DNA of 5,152 nucleotides, taken from Acidobacteriota bacterium. GTDB taxonomy: Bacteria > Acidobacteriota > Terriglobia > UBA7540 > JAPUME01. The stretch spans positions 1 through 5,152 of the forward strand of contig JAPUME010000171.1 of NCBI GenBank assembly GCA_027294185.1. Direction: 5' to 3'. The position numbers and the translations under genes were made by a program. Positions 1 to 5,152 of the stretch are shown here, one piece after another; position 1 is the first letter of the stretch; each line of letters opens with the position of its first letter. The notes beneath the pieces were generated by a model. That model was not told the DNA's origin, did not search any database, and saw only the letters and a list, made by a program, of their open reading frames with translations.

Positions 1-177
1 ACGTCCCAGGGCGGCCCGCAGCACCTCCGCCAGCCGCCGGCGATCATCCCCTACGATGGTCTTGAGCCGCACCTCGATGCCCAGCGAGTTCAATTTTTCC
101 GTGAGAAAGAGTGAATTGGTATCCAGGCGAAGAGGGGTGAGAAGCTCCGAGCCGACGGCAATAATTTCTGCGTCCAT
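1..177 (-). CDS. cinA: CinA family protein, N-terminal fragment (cut by window edge)
   Basis: These 59 codons are the start of a CinA-type protein; the rest lies beyond the left edge. Full-length CinA has an N-terminal MoaB/MogA-like (COG1058) domain, and many members also carry a C-terminal NMN deamidase domain; the family is linked to pyridine-nucleotide salvage and, in some species, competence. Visible here are the opening beta strand and glycine turn (AEIIAVGSELL, residues 3-13), the DTNS motif at 19-22, the following helix (FLTEKLNSLGI), and TIVGDD at 40-45, all in family order. ATG at 177 is chosen because no other usable start lies in frame upstream and the protein begins exactly where the family does. 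No Shine-Dalgarno sequence precedes it, so translation may depend on coupling or on an SD-independent start. It lies 59 bases after the NHL gene and is probably co-transcribed. Whether the C-terminal domain exists cannot be seen. Confidence 0.9.
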   Translation of the reverse strand, partial: MDAEIIAVGSELLTPLRLDTNSLFLTEKLNSLGIEVRLKTIVGDDRRRLAEVLRAALGR

Positions 178-215
178 AAAAGCTGGGAGGTGCACGCCGG
201 TCCTGCGTGGGCCGG

Positions 216-230
216 GAGGAGTCGCTCCTC
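216..230 (-). other. Short inverted repeat between the NHL gene and cinA
   Basis: A perfect 6-bp GC-rich stem (GAGGAG / CTCCTC) with a 3-base loop lies in the 59-base gap, 6 bases after the NHL stop codon. No T-tract follows on the minus strand, so it does not look like an intrinsic terminator. It might act as a weak stabilising or attenuating mRNA hairpin, or be chance. The rest of the gap shows no clear promoter or ribosome binding site. Confidence 0.3.
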
Positions 231-236
231 AGGAAG

Positions 237-1262
237 TCAGGATCCGCTGAGTAGCGGTCGGCCTTCGACGTCCCAGGGAAGCTCGTAAACCGAATTCGTT
301 GTCGCCAGGATCGTCCTGTGGTCCTTCGCGATGGCCAGGCCCACCAGGCTGGGTCCGGAAATGACGAGGTCCGCTTTCCCGCTTTGGGTGATTCGGACGA
401 TGCCGCGCCGGCCTGCGAGCGAGGCGGCTACGTAAAGGTTGTCTTCCCGGTCGAAGGCCATCCCCTGGGGCCGTCCCAGCCCGCGGTAGAAATCCGAAAC
501 TTCCCCCTTGGGAGAAATCCTGAAGATACAGTCGAAACTCGACGTCGTCGGGCTGGTCAGGTAAAGGTATCCGCCCGGGCCGAAGGCCAGATGATAGGCG
601 GCCATGCTCGCCTCGAGCGTCGCAAAAACGAAGATATTCCGCTCACGGTCGATTTTGAAAACGGTTCCGCTGCGGTCGCCGACGTAAAGATTTTCATCCT
701 CGTCGAAAGCAATGCCCGTCGCCACACCCATACCGTCGGCGTACACGCTTCGCTCTCCCGAGGGAGATACCTGGTACACGTTTCCTTCGAACCGGCTGGA
801 TACATACATCTGTCCCGCGCGGTCGAAGCTGATTCCCGTGGGGTTCATCATTTCCGTCAGGAAGGGGCGGACTTCTCCCTCCCTGCTGATCTTGTAGACC
901 GACACGGGAGTCTTTTGGCCGCGCGACCCACTAAAAGTGATAAAGACATTGCCTTCGGCATCGACGGCGGGGTTCGAGACGGGATGGAGGTTATCCGCCA
1001 GTTGACGGCCGATGACGAGTCCCGCGGGGGGACTCTGGGCACTCGAGGTTTCTACGGTTACCGAGTTCCCAGCGGCCTCCTCCGGAACGCGGACCAGGAT
1101 CAGTTTCTCCGAACTGACTACGATGTTCCCGGATACTTCCCCGAAGCGAACCGTGGGCTGAGTGGTCCCGTTCTTCTGAAAACCGCGACCCCGGATCAGA
1201 ACCTCACCGCCGGTGATCGCAGCTTGAGGCGCGATGCTCTCAATCCGAGGCTTATCCATCAT
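237..1262 (-). CDS. IPT/TIG domain plus NHL-type six-bladed beta-propeller protein, function unknown
   Basis: A 341-residue protein if started at ATG 1262. Residues about 4-85 look like an IPT/TIG immunoglobulin-like domain (PRIESIAPQAAITGGEVLIRG opening, then an RF.G...V.V...V.VP.. pattern). About 92-335 form six NHL/SMP-30-like blades, each with a G(I/M)xFDxxxNLYV-type core; cores lie near 98-108, 142-154, 182-194, 224-235, 266-278 and 307-320. No signal peptide or membrane segment is visible, so it is probably cytoplasmic, which is unusual since many such propellers are exported. The catalytic metal-binding residues of SMP-30 lactonases cannot be confirmed by eye, so I assign no enzyme activity. 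Start choice: ATG 1262 or the adjacent ATG 1259 places the IPT domain at the N-terminus. A TTG at 1292 with GAGG 10 bases upstream is an alternative that adds ten residues. It sits between pgpA and cinA, probably in their operon. It may be a scaffold or ligand-binding protein. Confidence 0.85.
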   Translation of the reverse strand: MMDKPRIESIAPQAAITGGEVLIRGRGFQKNGTTQPTVRFGEVSGNIVVSSEKLILVRVPEEAAGNSVTVETSSAQSPPAGLVIGRQLADNLHPVSNPAVDAEGNVFITFSGSRGQKTPVSVYKISREGEVRPFLTEMMNPTGISFDRAGQMYVSSRFEGNVYQVSPSGERSVYADGMGVATGIAFDEDENLYVGDRSGTVFKIDRERNIFVFATLEASMAAYHLAFGPGGYLYLTSPTTSSFDCIFRISPKGEVSDFYRGLGRPQGMAFDREDNLYVAASLAGRRGIVRITQSGKADLVISGPSLVGLAIAKDHRTILATTNSVYELPWDVEGRPLLSGS

Positions 1263-1316
1263 TCGTCGCAGACCGCCGAATCTTCCTGTCAATCTCGAAA
1301 TACCTCGTGGGAAACA

Positions 1317-1799
1317 TTACACAACCAGGGCCCGGATTATCACGAGCATGGCGAGGCTATAGAGTCCCGCTACCCCGTCATCCAGCATGATCCCCCATCC
1401 CCCGGAAAGCTTTTCGGCGCGCCGGGCCGGAAAGGGTTTGAAGATATCCATGACTCGGAAAAGTATAAAGCCTATGAGGAGTCCCTGCCAACCCGGATTG
1501 GAGATGCCCCAAAAGGTCACGAGTTGCCCGAAGACTTCATCGATGACCACTGGGCTTGGATCCATATGGTTAAAATTACGGATCGCTCCCCGCGAGCTCC
1601 ACCGGCCCACAATTCCCACCACAAGGATGGCAATCGTTTGTGCTGCCAAGAGACAGTTGCCGGTTAAGGGCAGCGAATCGACGCCCAGGAAAAGGACCAA
1701 TCCCACCAGCGCTCCGGCGCTCCCCGGTGCGATGGGCGTGTATCCCACGGGGCCGCAGGTAGCGACCCAGGTGGAGAGCCCTCGCTTGCGATCAGTCAC
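1317..1799 (-). CDS. pgpA: Phosphatidylglycerophosphatase A
   Basis: PgpA removes the phosphate from phosphatidylglycerophosphate to give phosphatidylglycerol at the inner face of the cytoplasmic membrane. The 160 residues carry the family motifs in order: GYTPIAPGSAG (19-29), DPSPVVIDEVFGQL (80-93), FRVMDIFKPFP (114-124) and GGWGIMLDDGVAG (133-145), including the acidic DE and DD pairs expected of this Mg-dependent enzyme. Hydrophobic stretches near 29-40, 50-66, 102-118 and 143-160 fit the small membrane protein fold, and the length matches the family. The start is GTG at 1799. The strong AAGGAGG Shine-Dalgarno lies inside the end of yacG, only 3 bases from the GTG, and the GTG lies 8 bases inside yacG, so translation is probably coupled to it. 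The stop TAA is in a TAATG overlap with a tiny 21-codon reading frame described in the findings. Confidence 0.95.
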   Translation of the reverse strand: MTDRKRGLSTWVATCGPVGYTPIAPGSAGALVGLVLFLGVDSLPLTGNCLLAAQTIAILVVGIVGRWSSRGAIRNFNHMDPSPVVIDEVFGQLVTFWGISNPGWQGLLIGFILFRVMDIFKPFPARRAEKLSGGWGIMLDDGVAGLYSLAMLVIIRALVV

Positions 1800-1983
1800 T
1801 CCCCTCCTTCATCTCTCCCGGGAGCGGATAAGGCTCGCCCTCCTCGGATTCTTGATTTGAATTTACGCTATATCTCTCCGAAGCCCAATTCCCCAGGTCC
1901 GTCATCTTGCAGCGCTCACTGCAGAATGGGCGGTAGGGGTTTTGCGAATAAGTCGTTTCCGTCTTACAAATGGGACACCGCAT
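1792..1983 (-). CDS. yacG: YacG-type zinc-binding DNA gyrase inhibitor
   Basis: A 63-residue zinc protein of the YacG family. In E. coli, YacG binds the GyrB C-terminal region and blocks DNA binding by gyrase. The four zinc ligands are visible as MRCPIC (C3, C6) and CSERC (C21, C25), followed by the family signature KMTDLGNWASERY (26-38). The C-terminal tail is short, acidic and probably disordered (NQESEEGE), as in the family. Start: ATG 1983, because the protein then begins at the zinc knuckle. The same frame is open upstream to 2169, but that part lies inside rimO and shows no YacG similarity. The ATG lies 20 bases inside the rimO end and no strong ribosome binding site is seen (a weak GGAAG about 14 bases upstream), so coupling to rimO is likely. 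It ends 8 bases inside pgpA. Confidence 0.93.
   Translation of the reverse strand: MRCPICKTETTYSQNPYRPFCSERCKMTDLGNWASERYSVNSNQESEEGEPYPLPGEMKEGSD
1803..1809 (-). promoter_or_regulatory. Ribosome binding site for pgpA, inside yacG
   Basis: AAGGAGG on the minus strand, 3 bases before the GTG start at 1799. The match to the anti-Shine-Dalgarno is nearly perfect but the spacing is short. It supports the GTG as the start and lies within the last codons of yacG, so ribosomes finishing yacG would sit on it. Confidence 0.6.
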
Positions 1984-3409
1984 GGCTGACAGGCACGCTT
2001 CCGGTGGCGCGAATCTGCACCAATCCTGGTTGTGACGATGGTGGAGCTTCCACGGGTTCCAAATCCCGGGCCCATCGCTCGGCCAGGAGCTTCCCGACCA
2101 GGTCATAGTTTGAAGATTTCTCGATCCGGACCCAACGGCACTGGCCGGGACGAGGCTCATCGCCCTCAAAGTCGTTCACCAGCACCTTGCCGTCGATTTC
2201 CGGCGCCTGGGATTCCAACCTTCCCTCCAACAGGAGCTCGGTTTCGGAAGAGACTCCTTCGACGAGCAGGGGAAATTTTTTACCCACGAAGCGTGACAGC
2301 TTGCGACGCGAAATTTTCTGTTGCAGTTTCATCAAACGCCGCCGCCGCGCCTCGGCCCTCGGGGCGGGAACAGGATCGGGCAGAAGAAAGCTGCCGCTGG
2401 TCTCCTCATTCGAATAGAGAAATACACCCAGATGGTCGAATTCCGCCGCCTCAACGAAACGATACAGGGTTTCAAAGTCCTCGTCGGTTTCCCCCGGGAA
2501 GCCGACGATCATGGACGTGCGCAGGGTTAGGCCCGGAATCGTGCGCCGTGCCTTTTCCAACATCTTCAAAAACTGGTCTCCGTTCGAGCCGCGCTTCATT
2601 CGCTTGAGCACCGGGCCGCTCGAATGTTGCAGGGGAATGTCCAAATACTTACAGATCTTTTCCTGGCCGGCCACGGCTTCCATCAAAGCCTCCGTCAGGC
2701 GGTTCGGATAGCAGTAGAGGAAACGAACCCAGGCCAACTCCGGGATTCGGGCCAGTTGAGAAAGCAGCGTGGCCAGGCCGCCTCTGATTCCCAGGTCTTC
2801 ACCGTAGCTGGTCGTGTCCTGCCCGATCAGTGTGATTTCGCGGACTCCCTTTTGGGCCAGATTTTCCACCTCCGCAATGAGGGAGGCGAAACGGCGCGAG
2901 CGAAAGTGGCCCCGCATCTGCGGAATCACGCAGAAACTGCAGGGATGATCGCACCCCTCGGCAATCTTGATGTAGGCGGAGTAAGACGGAGTGGCCAGCA
3001 CACGGGGCGTAAATTCGTGGTAGAGATAGGGGACGTTCTCACCCGTGCCGTTCCTTTTTTCCTTGCCGGAGCAGGCTTCAACGATTTTCTCCACCTCATT
3101 CGTGCCCAGCACGGCGTCCACTTCCGGGATTTCGGAAAGAATCTGTTGGCGGAAGCGCTCCACCAGGCATCCGGTGACTACGAGTTTTTCCGCCACCCCG
3201 GTCTTCTTGTATTCCGCCAGTTCCAGGATGGTATCGATCGATTCCTTTTGGGCAGGTTCGATGAAGCTACAGGTATTGACCAGCAGGATTTGTGCCTCTT
3301 CCGGGTGGGGAGTCAACTCGTAACCCTCTTTGACCAGCAAGCCCATCATTACTTCGCTGTCCACAAGATTCTTGGGACAGCCGAGGCTTACGACTCCCAC
3401 TTTTGGCAT
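1964..3409 (-). CDS. rimO: Ribosomal protein S12 (Asp) methylthiotransferase RimO
   Basis: RimO is a cytoplasmic radical SAM enzyme with two 4Fe-4S clusters that adds a methylthio group to the beta carbon of a conserved aspartate of ribosomal protein S12. The 481 residues show the N-terminal cluster domain with C11 (SLGCPKN), C47 (NTCSFI) and C81 (VTGC); the radical SAM motif C153-x3-C157-x2-C160 (EGCDHPCSFC); QDTTSYG (197-203); and a C-terminal TRAM domain from about 374 to 440. GCPKN.VDSE and NTCSFIEPAQKES favour RimO over the tRNA enzyme MiaB. Start: ATG 3409, because TGAGGA lies 5 bases upstream; a TTG at 3421 would place that ribosome binding site inside the gene. After the TRAM domain there is a tail of roughly 40 residues not typical of the 441-residue E. 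coli enzyme. It leads the rimO-yacG-pgpA chain and overlaps yacG by 20 bases. Confidence 0.96.
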   Translation of the reverse strand: MPKVGVVSLGCPKNLVDSEVMMGLLVKEGYELTPHPEEAQILLVNTCSFIEPAQKESIDTILELAEYKKTGVAEKLVVTGCLVERFRQQILSEIPEVDAVLGTNEVEKIVEACSGKEKRNGTGENVPYLYHEFTPRVLATPSYSAYIKIAEGCDHPCSFCVIPQMRGHFRSRRFASLIAEVENLAQKGVREITLIGQDTTSYGEDLGIRGGLATLLSQLARIPELAWVRFLYCYPNRLTEALMEAVAGQEKICKYLDIPLQHSSGPVLKRMKRGSNGDQFLKMLEKARRTIPGLTLRTSMIVGFPGETDEDFETLYRFVEAAEFDHLGVFLYSNEETSGSFLLPDPVPAPRAEARRRRLMKLQQKISRRKLSRFVGKKFPLLVEGVSSETELLLEGRLESQAPEIDGKVLVNDFEGDEPRPGQCRWVRIEKSSNYDLVGKLLAERWARDLEPVEAPPSSQPGLVQIRATGSVPVSHAVSHL

Positions 3410-3414
3410 TGTTT

Positions 3415-3420
3415 TCCTCA
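3415..3420 (-). promoter_or_regulatory. Ribosome binding site for rimO
   Basis: TGAGGA on the minus strand, 5 bases before ATG 3409. It decides the start: the TTG at 3421 that would lengthen rimO by four codons partly precedes and partly overlaps this site and has no better one of its own. Confidence 0.7.
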
Positions 3421-3455
3421 ATGGTCTGTCAGCAGCTAAAAAATACTACCCAGGA

Positions 3456-3464
3456 ATTTTAGCA
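3456..3464 (-). promoter_or_regulatory. Putative extended -10 promoter for the rimO operon
   Basis: The minus strand reads TGCTAAAAT, an extended -10 element (TGn plus a hexamer matching TATAAT at five of six positions). It lies in the AT-rich 122-base gap between the WD40 gene and rimO. No good -35 box is seen: TTCCGG at 3481-3486 is 19 bases away and a poor match, which extended -10 promoters can tolerate. Transcription would begin near 3449, leaving a leader of about 40 bases. The element also lies within a small AT-rich inverted repeat, GAATT/AATTC at 3454-3470. No intrinsic terminator for the WD40 gene is visible in the gap, so read-through is possible as well. Confidence 0.4.
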
Positions 3465-3531
3465 TAATTCGAAGGTTTTTCCGGAAGCATCCATCGGCGG
3501 TCTTGCGGGGAGGAGTGAATCTTGGCTGTAG

Positions 3532-4695
3532 TTAACGGTTGACCAAGACTTTTTTGTACACTCGGACGTCACGCTCTGAGGAGGAGACCAGATAATTGCC
3601 GTCCGGGGAGAATGCTACGGTGCGGACCGGAGCCTTGTGGTCGGAGATGGTTTGGAGAGGCTCACCTCCGCCGGAGGACCAGATGCGGACACTCTTGTCA
3701 TCTCCTCCGGAAACAATCTGGCTGCCGTCGGGAGAGAACTCGACCCAGTTGACGGTGCCCGTGTGTCCTTTGAGAACCTCCTGCGCGGACCAGTCGGAGG
3801 TCCGCCAAATGCGAATGGTTTGATCCTGACCGGCGGTGGCCACCCGGGACCCGTCGGGGGAATAAGAGATGCAGAGGGGCACGGCTTCGTGGCCTTTGAG
3901 CGCCGTGATCATCCGCTGATCTTTCAGCCGGATGACTACGACGTCGCTCTGGGAGCTTCCAGAAAATCGCGCGGCCAGCAGCCATTGGCCGTCGGGTGAA
4001 ATGGTAAAAACATTGGGCCGACGGGTGAGAGTCTCAACCGGCAGTTTCCCGCCTCGATTCTGCTTGACCGACCAGAGATCGAAGCCTCCTCCCGAGTAAC
4101 GAATCAGGTAACTCATGCGAGGGAAGTAGACCGAAGGTCCGAACTGCCTTCCCGTGGTCAGCGCTTTCATCGATCCCTCGAGGGCATCCTGGATGATACT
4201 CCACTGGAAAATGAGCTCAGGGGATTCTCTTACATCTCCCTTGCCACCGTTGCCGCGCATCTTGCCGCGGGCGCGAATAAAAATATTGAAGTCGTCCAGA
4301 AAATTGGCGCTCATTACGTTGAGGTCGGTGATGTTCTCTATATGAGGTTTCAGGACACGTTTGATCTCCTGCTTCTTCAAGTCGAACAGCACCACGGCGC
4401 CCGTGCCGGTGACCGCCAGGGTGCTCCCGTCCGGGGAGAAAGCGGACTGGACCGATGAGCCAAGGTCCAGGTGGCCTTCGAGCCTTACCATGGAAACCCA
4501 GAAGGCACGGGACCCGACGTCGTCGATGGTTTCAATCTGCACGGACACGCCTCGATGGGGCCCTAGTGCGAGCGCACCCACAAGAACACCCAGGGAGGTA
4601 AGGACTCGGAAAAAAGACAGGCCGGGACGCGAAACCCTTTCGGTCTGTTTCGAGGCTGTGTCTCCGGTTCTGTCCGATGAAGGAATCGCCCTCAA
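3532..4695 (-). CDS. WD40-type beta-propeller protein with N-terminal hydrophobic anchor, function unknown
   Basis: A 387-residue protein when started at TTG 4695. Residues 26-45 are hydrophobic (LSFFRVLTSLGVLVGALALG) after a basic stretch, so it is probably a signal or anchor segment with the propeller outside the membrane. WD40-like blades follow, marked by five SPDG turns at 87-90, 233-236, 279-282, 321-324 and 363-366. The last three repeats are classical: GH about 268-269 with IRIW 294-297, GH 310-311 with VRIW 336-339, and a final one near 352-380. Residues about 119-225 are divergent and glycine-rich in part, though probably still propeller. No catalytic domain is seen. Start: the frame is open up to a TTG at 4851, but that part lies inside mutT and looks like shadow. 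TTG 4695 sits 1 base beyond the mutT stop, with AAGGAG 12 bases upstream. GTG 4737 is an alternative. It is probably co-transcribed with mutT. WD40 domains usually serve as protein-binding platforms; a specific role cannot be given. Confidence 0.82.
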   Translation of the reverse strand: MRAIPSSDRTGDTASKQTERVSRPGLSFFRVLTSLGVLVGALALGPHRGVSVQIETIDDVGSRAFWVSMVRLEGHLDLGSSVQSAFSPDGSTLAVTGTGAVVLFDLKKQEIKRVLKPHIENITDLNVMSANFLDDFNIFIRARGKMRGNGGKGDVRESPELIFQWSIIQDALEGSMKALTTGRQFGPSVYFPRMSYLIRYSGGGFDLWSVKQNRGGKLPVETLTRRPNVFTISPDGQWLLAARFSGSSQSDVVVIRLKDQRMITALKGHEAVPLCISYSPDGSRVATAGQDQTIRIWRTSDWSAQEVLKGHTGTVNWVEFSPDGSQIVSGGDDKSVRIWSSGGGEPLQTISDHKAPVRTVAFSPDGNYLVSSSERDVRVYKKVLVNR

Positions 4696-4696
4696 A

Positions 4697-5104
4697 TTAG
4701 AGAATCTCTCCTTGAACAAGTTTTTCGACCAGACCACGATCCGCTTCCAAAAACCGGTAGCGTGCGAGCTCCCTGCGAGGCGCCCACTCAATCTTTTCAA
4801 ACACCAGGTTTTGAATCGTTCCCTGGTATTCTCGAATCTTGAAGAAAGCAACTTCCACGAATCGATCCGGGTAACGGTGCCGCAGCCGGAAAACCTCGGC
4901 CCCTACCGTAGCTTCAATTCCCAACTCCTCACCCAGCTCCCGCCGCAGAGAAGCCTCCAGGCTCTCGCCGCTGTGGACCTTTCCCCCCGGGAACTCCCAC
5001 TGCAGCCCATAAGCGTCAGAATGGTGCCTCTGACATATTAAGATGCTTTCCCCGTCGAGAAGGATCGCCGCCGTTACCAGAATGGGTTTATCGCCTGGGG
5101 GCAT
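4697..5104 (-). CDS. MutT-type Nudix hydrolase, likely (deoxy)nucleoside triphosphate pyrophosphohydrolase
   Basis: A 135-residue single-domain Nudix protein. The Nudix box is complete: G41-x5-E47-x7-R55-E56-L57-x-E59-E60-x-G62-I63, the Mg-binding loop-helix-loop. Upstream WEFPGGKV (36-43) and downstream EKIEWAPRRELARYRFLEADRGLVEKL (103-129) resemble the MutT/8-oxo-dGTP diphosphatase subgroup, whose members hydrolyse oxidised dGTP to the monophosphate and so prevent A:T to C:G changes. Length matches E. coli MutT (129 residues). The substrate is inferred, since Nudix proteins with this box differ in specificity. Start: ATG 5104 puts the first beta strand (PILVTAAILL) at residue 7, as in the family. 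The frame is open to the window edge, but no usable start codon lies between 5105 and 5152. No Shine-Dalgarno sequence is visible. The gene ends 1 base before the TTG proposed for the WD40 protein. Confidence 0.93.
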   Translation of the reverse strand: MPPGDKPILVTAAILLDGESILICQRHHSDAYGLQWEFPGGKVHSGESLEASLRRELGEELGIEATVGAEVFRLRHRYPDRFVEVAFFKIREYQGTIQNLVFEKIEWAPRRELARYRFLEADRGLVEKLVQGEIL

Positions 5105-5116
5105 TCGAATGCATTC
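5101..5116. repeat. Overlapping perfect palindromes at the mutT start
   Basis: GCATTCGAATGC (5101-5112) is a perfect 12-base palindrome and GAATGCATTC (5107-5116) a perfect 10-base one that overlaps it. The mutT ATG lies within the first. This could be an operator for a dimeric regulator or a chance effect of a short repeated motif; nothing further supports either. Confidence 0.35.
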
Positions 5117-5118
5117 TA
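5113..5118 (-). promoter_or_regulatory. Possible -10 box of mutT
   Basis: TAGAAT on the minus strand matches TATAAT at five of six positions and ends 8 bases before the mutT ATG. If it is real, the transcript would begin at or very near the start codon (leaderless), which agrees with the missing ribosome binding site. The -35 region is poor (TGGCCG, 18 bases upstream), so the call is weak. The remaining bases to 5152 show no recognisable gene. Confidence 0.22.
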
Positions 5119-5152
5119 GCCCAAGTAGGCTGGTTCCGGCCAGAGGCAGCGG

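Noticed and set aside
318..1667. A 449-codon plus-strand open frame opposite the NHL gene and part of pgpA
   Set aside because: Both minus-strand genes show clear family motifs, and the plus-strand translation has no recognisable domain or repeat. Long antisense frames are common opposite GC-rich genes with strong codon bias.
1984..2169. A 62-codon upstream extension of the yacG frame
   Set aside because: YacG family proteins begin just before the CPxC zinc knuckle, which fits ATG 1983. The extension lies inside rimO in another frame and looks like shadow sequence.
2624..3439. A 271-codon plus-strand open frame opposite rimO
   Set aside because: It is antisense to the radical SAM and cluster domains of RimO, and its translation is low in recognisable structure. 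It runs out over the rimO start and promoter, as a shadow would.
3481..3497. Imperfect inverted repeat considered as a terminator for the WD40 gene
   Set aside because: Only three base pairs form at the base before a mismatch, and no T-tract follows on the minus strand.
3698..3985. A 95-codon minus-strand frame inside the WD40 gene
   Set aside because: The translation is Arg-, His- and Ser-rich without a motif, and the overlapping frame encodes conserved WD repeats.
3596..4440. Repeated DNA segments around the SPDG turns of the WD40 gene
   Set aside because: They are the coding sequence of recurrent propeller turns, not an independent DNA repeat array; spacing and flanks vary and no CRISPR-like regularity exists.
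4361..5041. A 226-codon plus-strand open frame opposite mutT and the WD40 N-terminus
   Set aside because: The opposite strand carries a perfect Nudix box and a propeller; the plus-strand product shows no family features.

Overview
The window is a densely packed bacterial chromosomal segment with a fairly high GC content. All seven supported genes lie on the minus strand. In order of transcription they are: a Nudix (MutT-type) hydrolase, a WD40-type beta-propeller with an N-terminal hydrophobic anchor, rimO, yacG, pgpA, an IPT/TIG plus NHL-type propeller protein, and the first 59 codons of cinA, which runs off the left edge. I see no tRNA, rRNA, CRISPR array, insertion sequence or phage feature.

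Lineage: the best guess is a member of the Acidobacteriota. The CinA N-terminus carries an LTPxRxDTNSLFLTEKLN-type segment that I associate with this phylum. An IPT/TIG-NHL propeller beside housekeeping genes and a stand-alone membrane-linked WD40 protein also fit. This is recall and inference, not a database result.

Layout: positions 5152-3532 hold mutT and the WD40 gene, nearly contiguous, so probably one transcript. A 122-base AT-rich gap (3410-3531) contains a plausible extended -10 promoter and a good Shine-Dalgarno sequence for rimO. From 3409 down to 1317, rimO, yacG and pgpA form a chain with 20-base and 8-base overlaps, which suggests translational coupling. The NHL gene follows after a short leader and cinA follows after a 59-base gap, so one operon from rimO through cinA is likely.

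How the genes fit together: this is mostly housekeeping. MutT removes oxidised nucleotides, RimO modifies ribosomal protein S12, YacG is a gyrase-binding zinc protein, PgpA completes phosphatidylglycerol synthesis, and CinA belongs to the nucleotide and pyridine-nucleotide salvage family. The two propeller proteins have no assigned role and are the only genes whose function is open. I did not find convincing evidence of a new biological system. The points worth a second look concern start sites, gene overlaps, a possibly leaderless mutT, and the two unassigned propellers.
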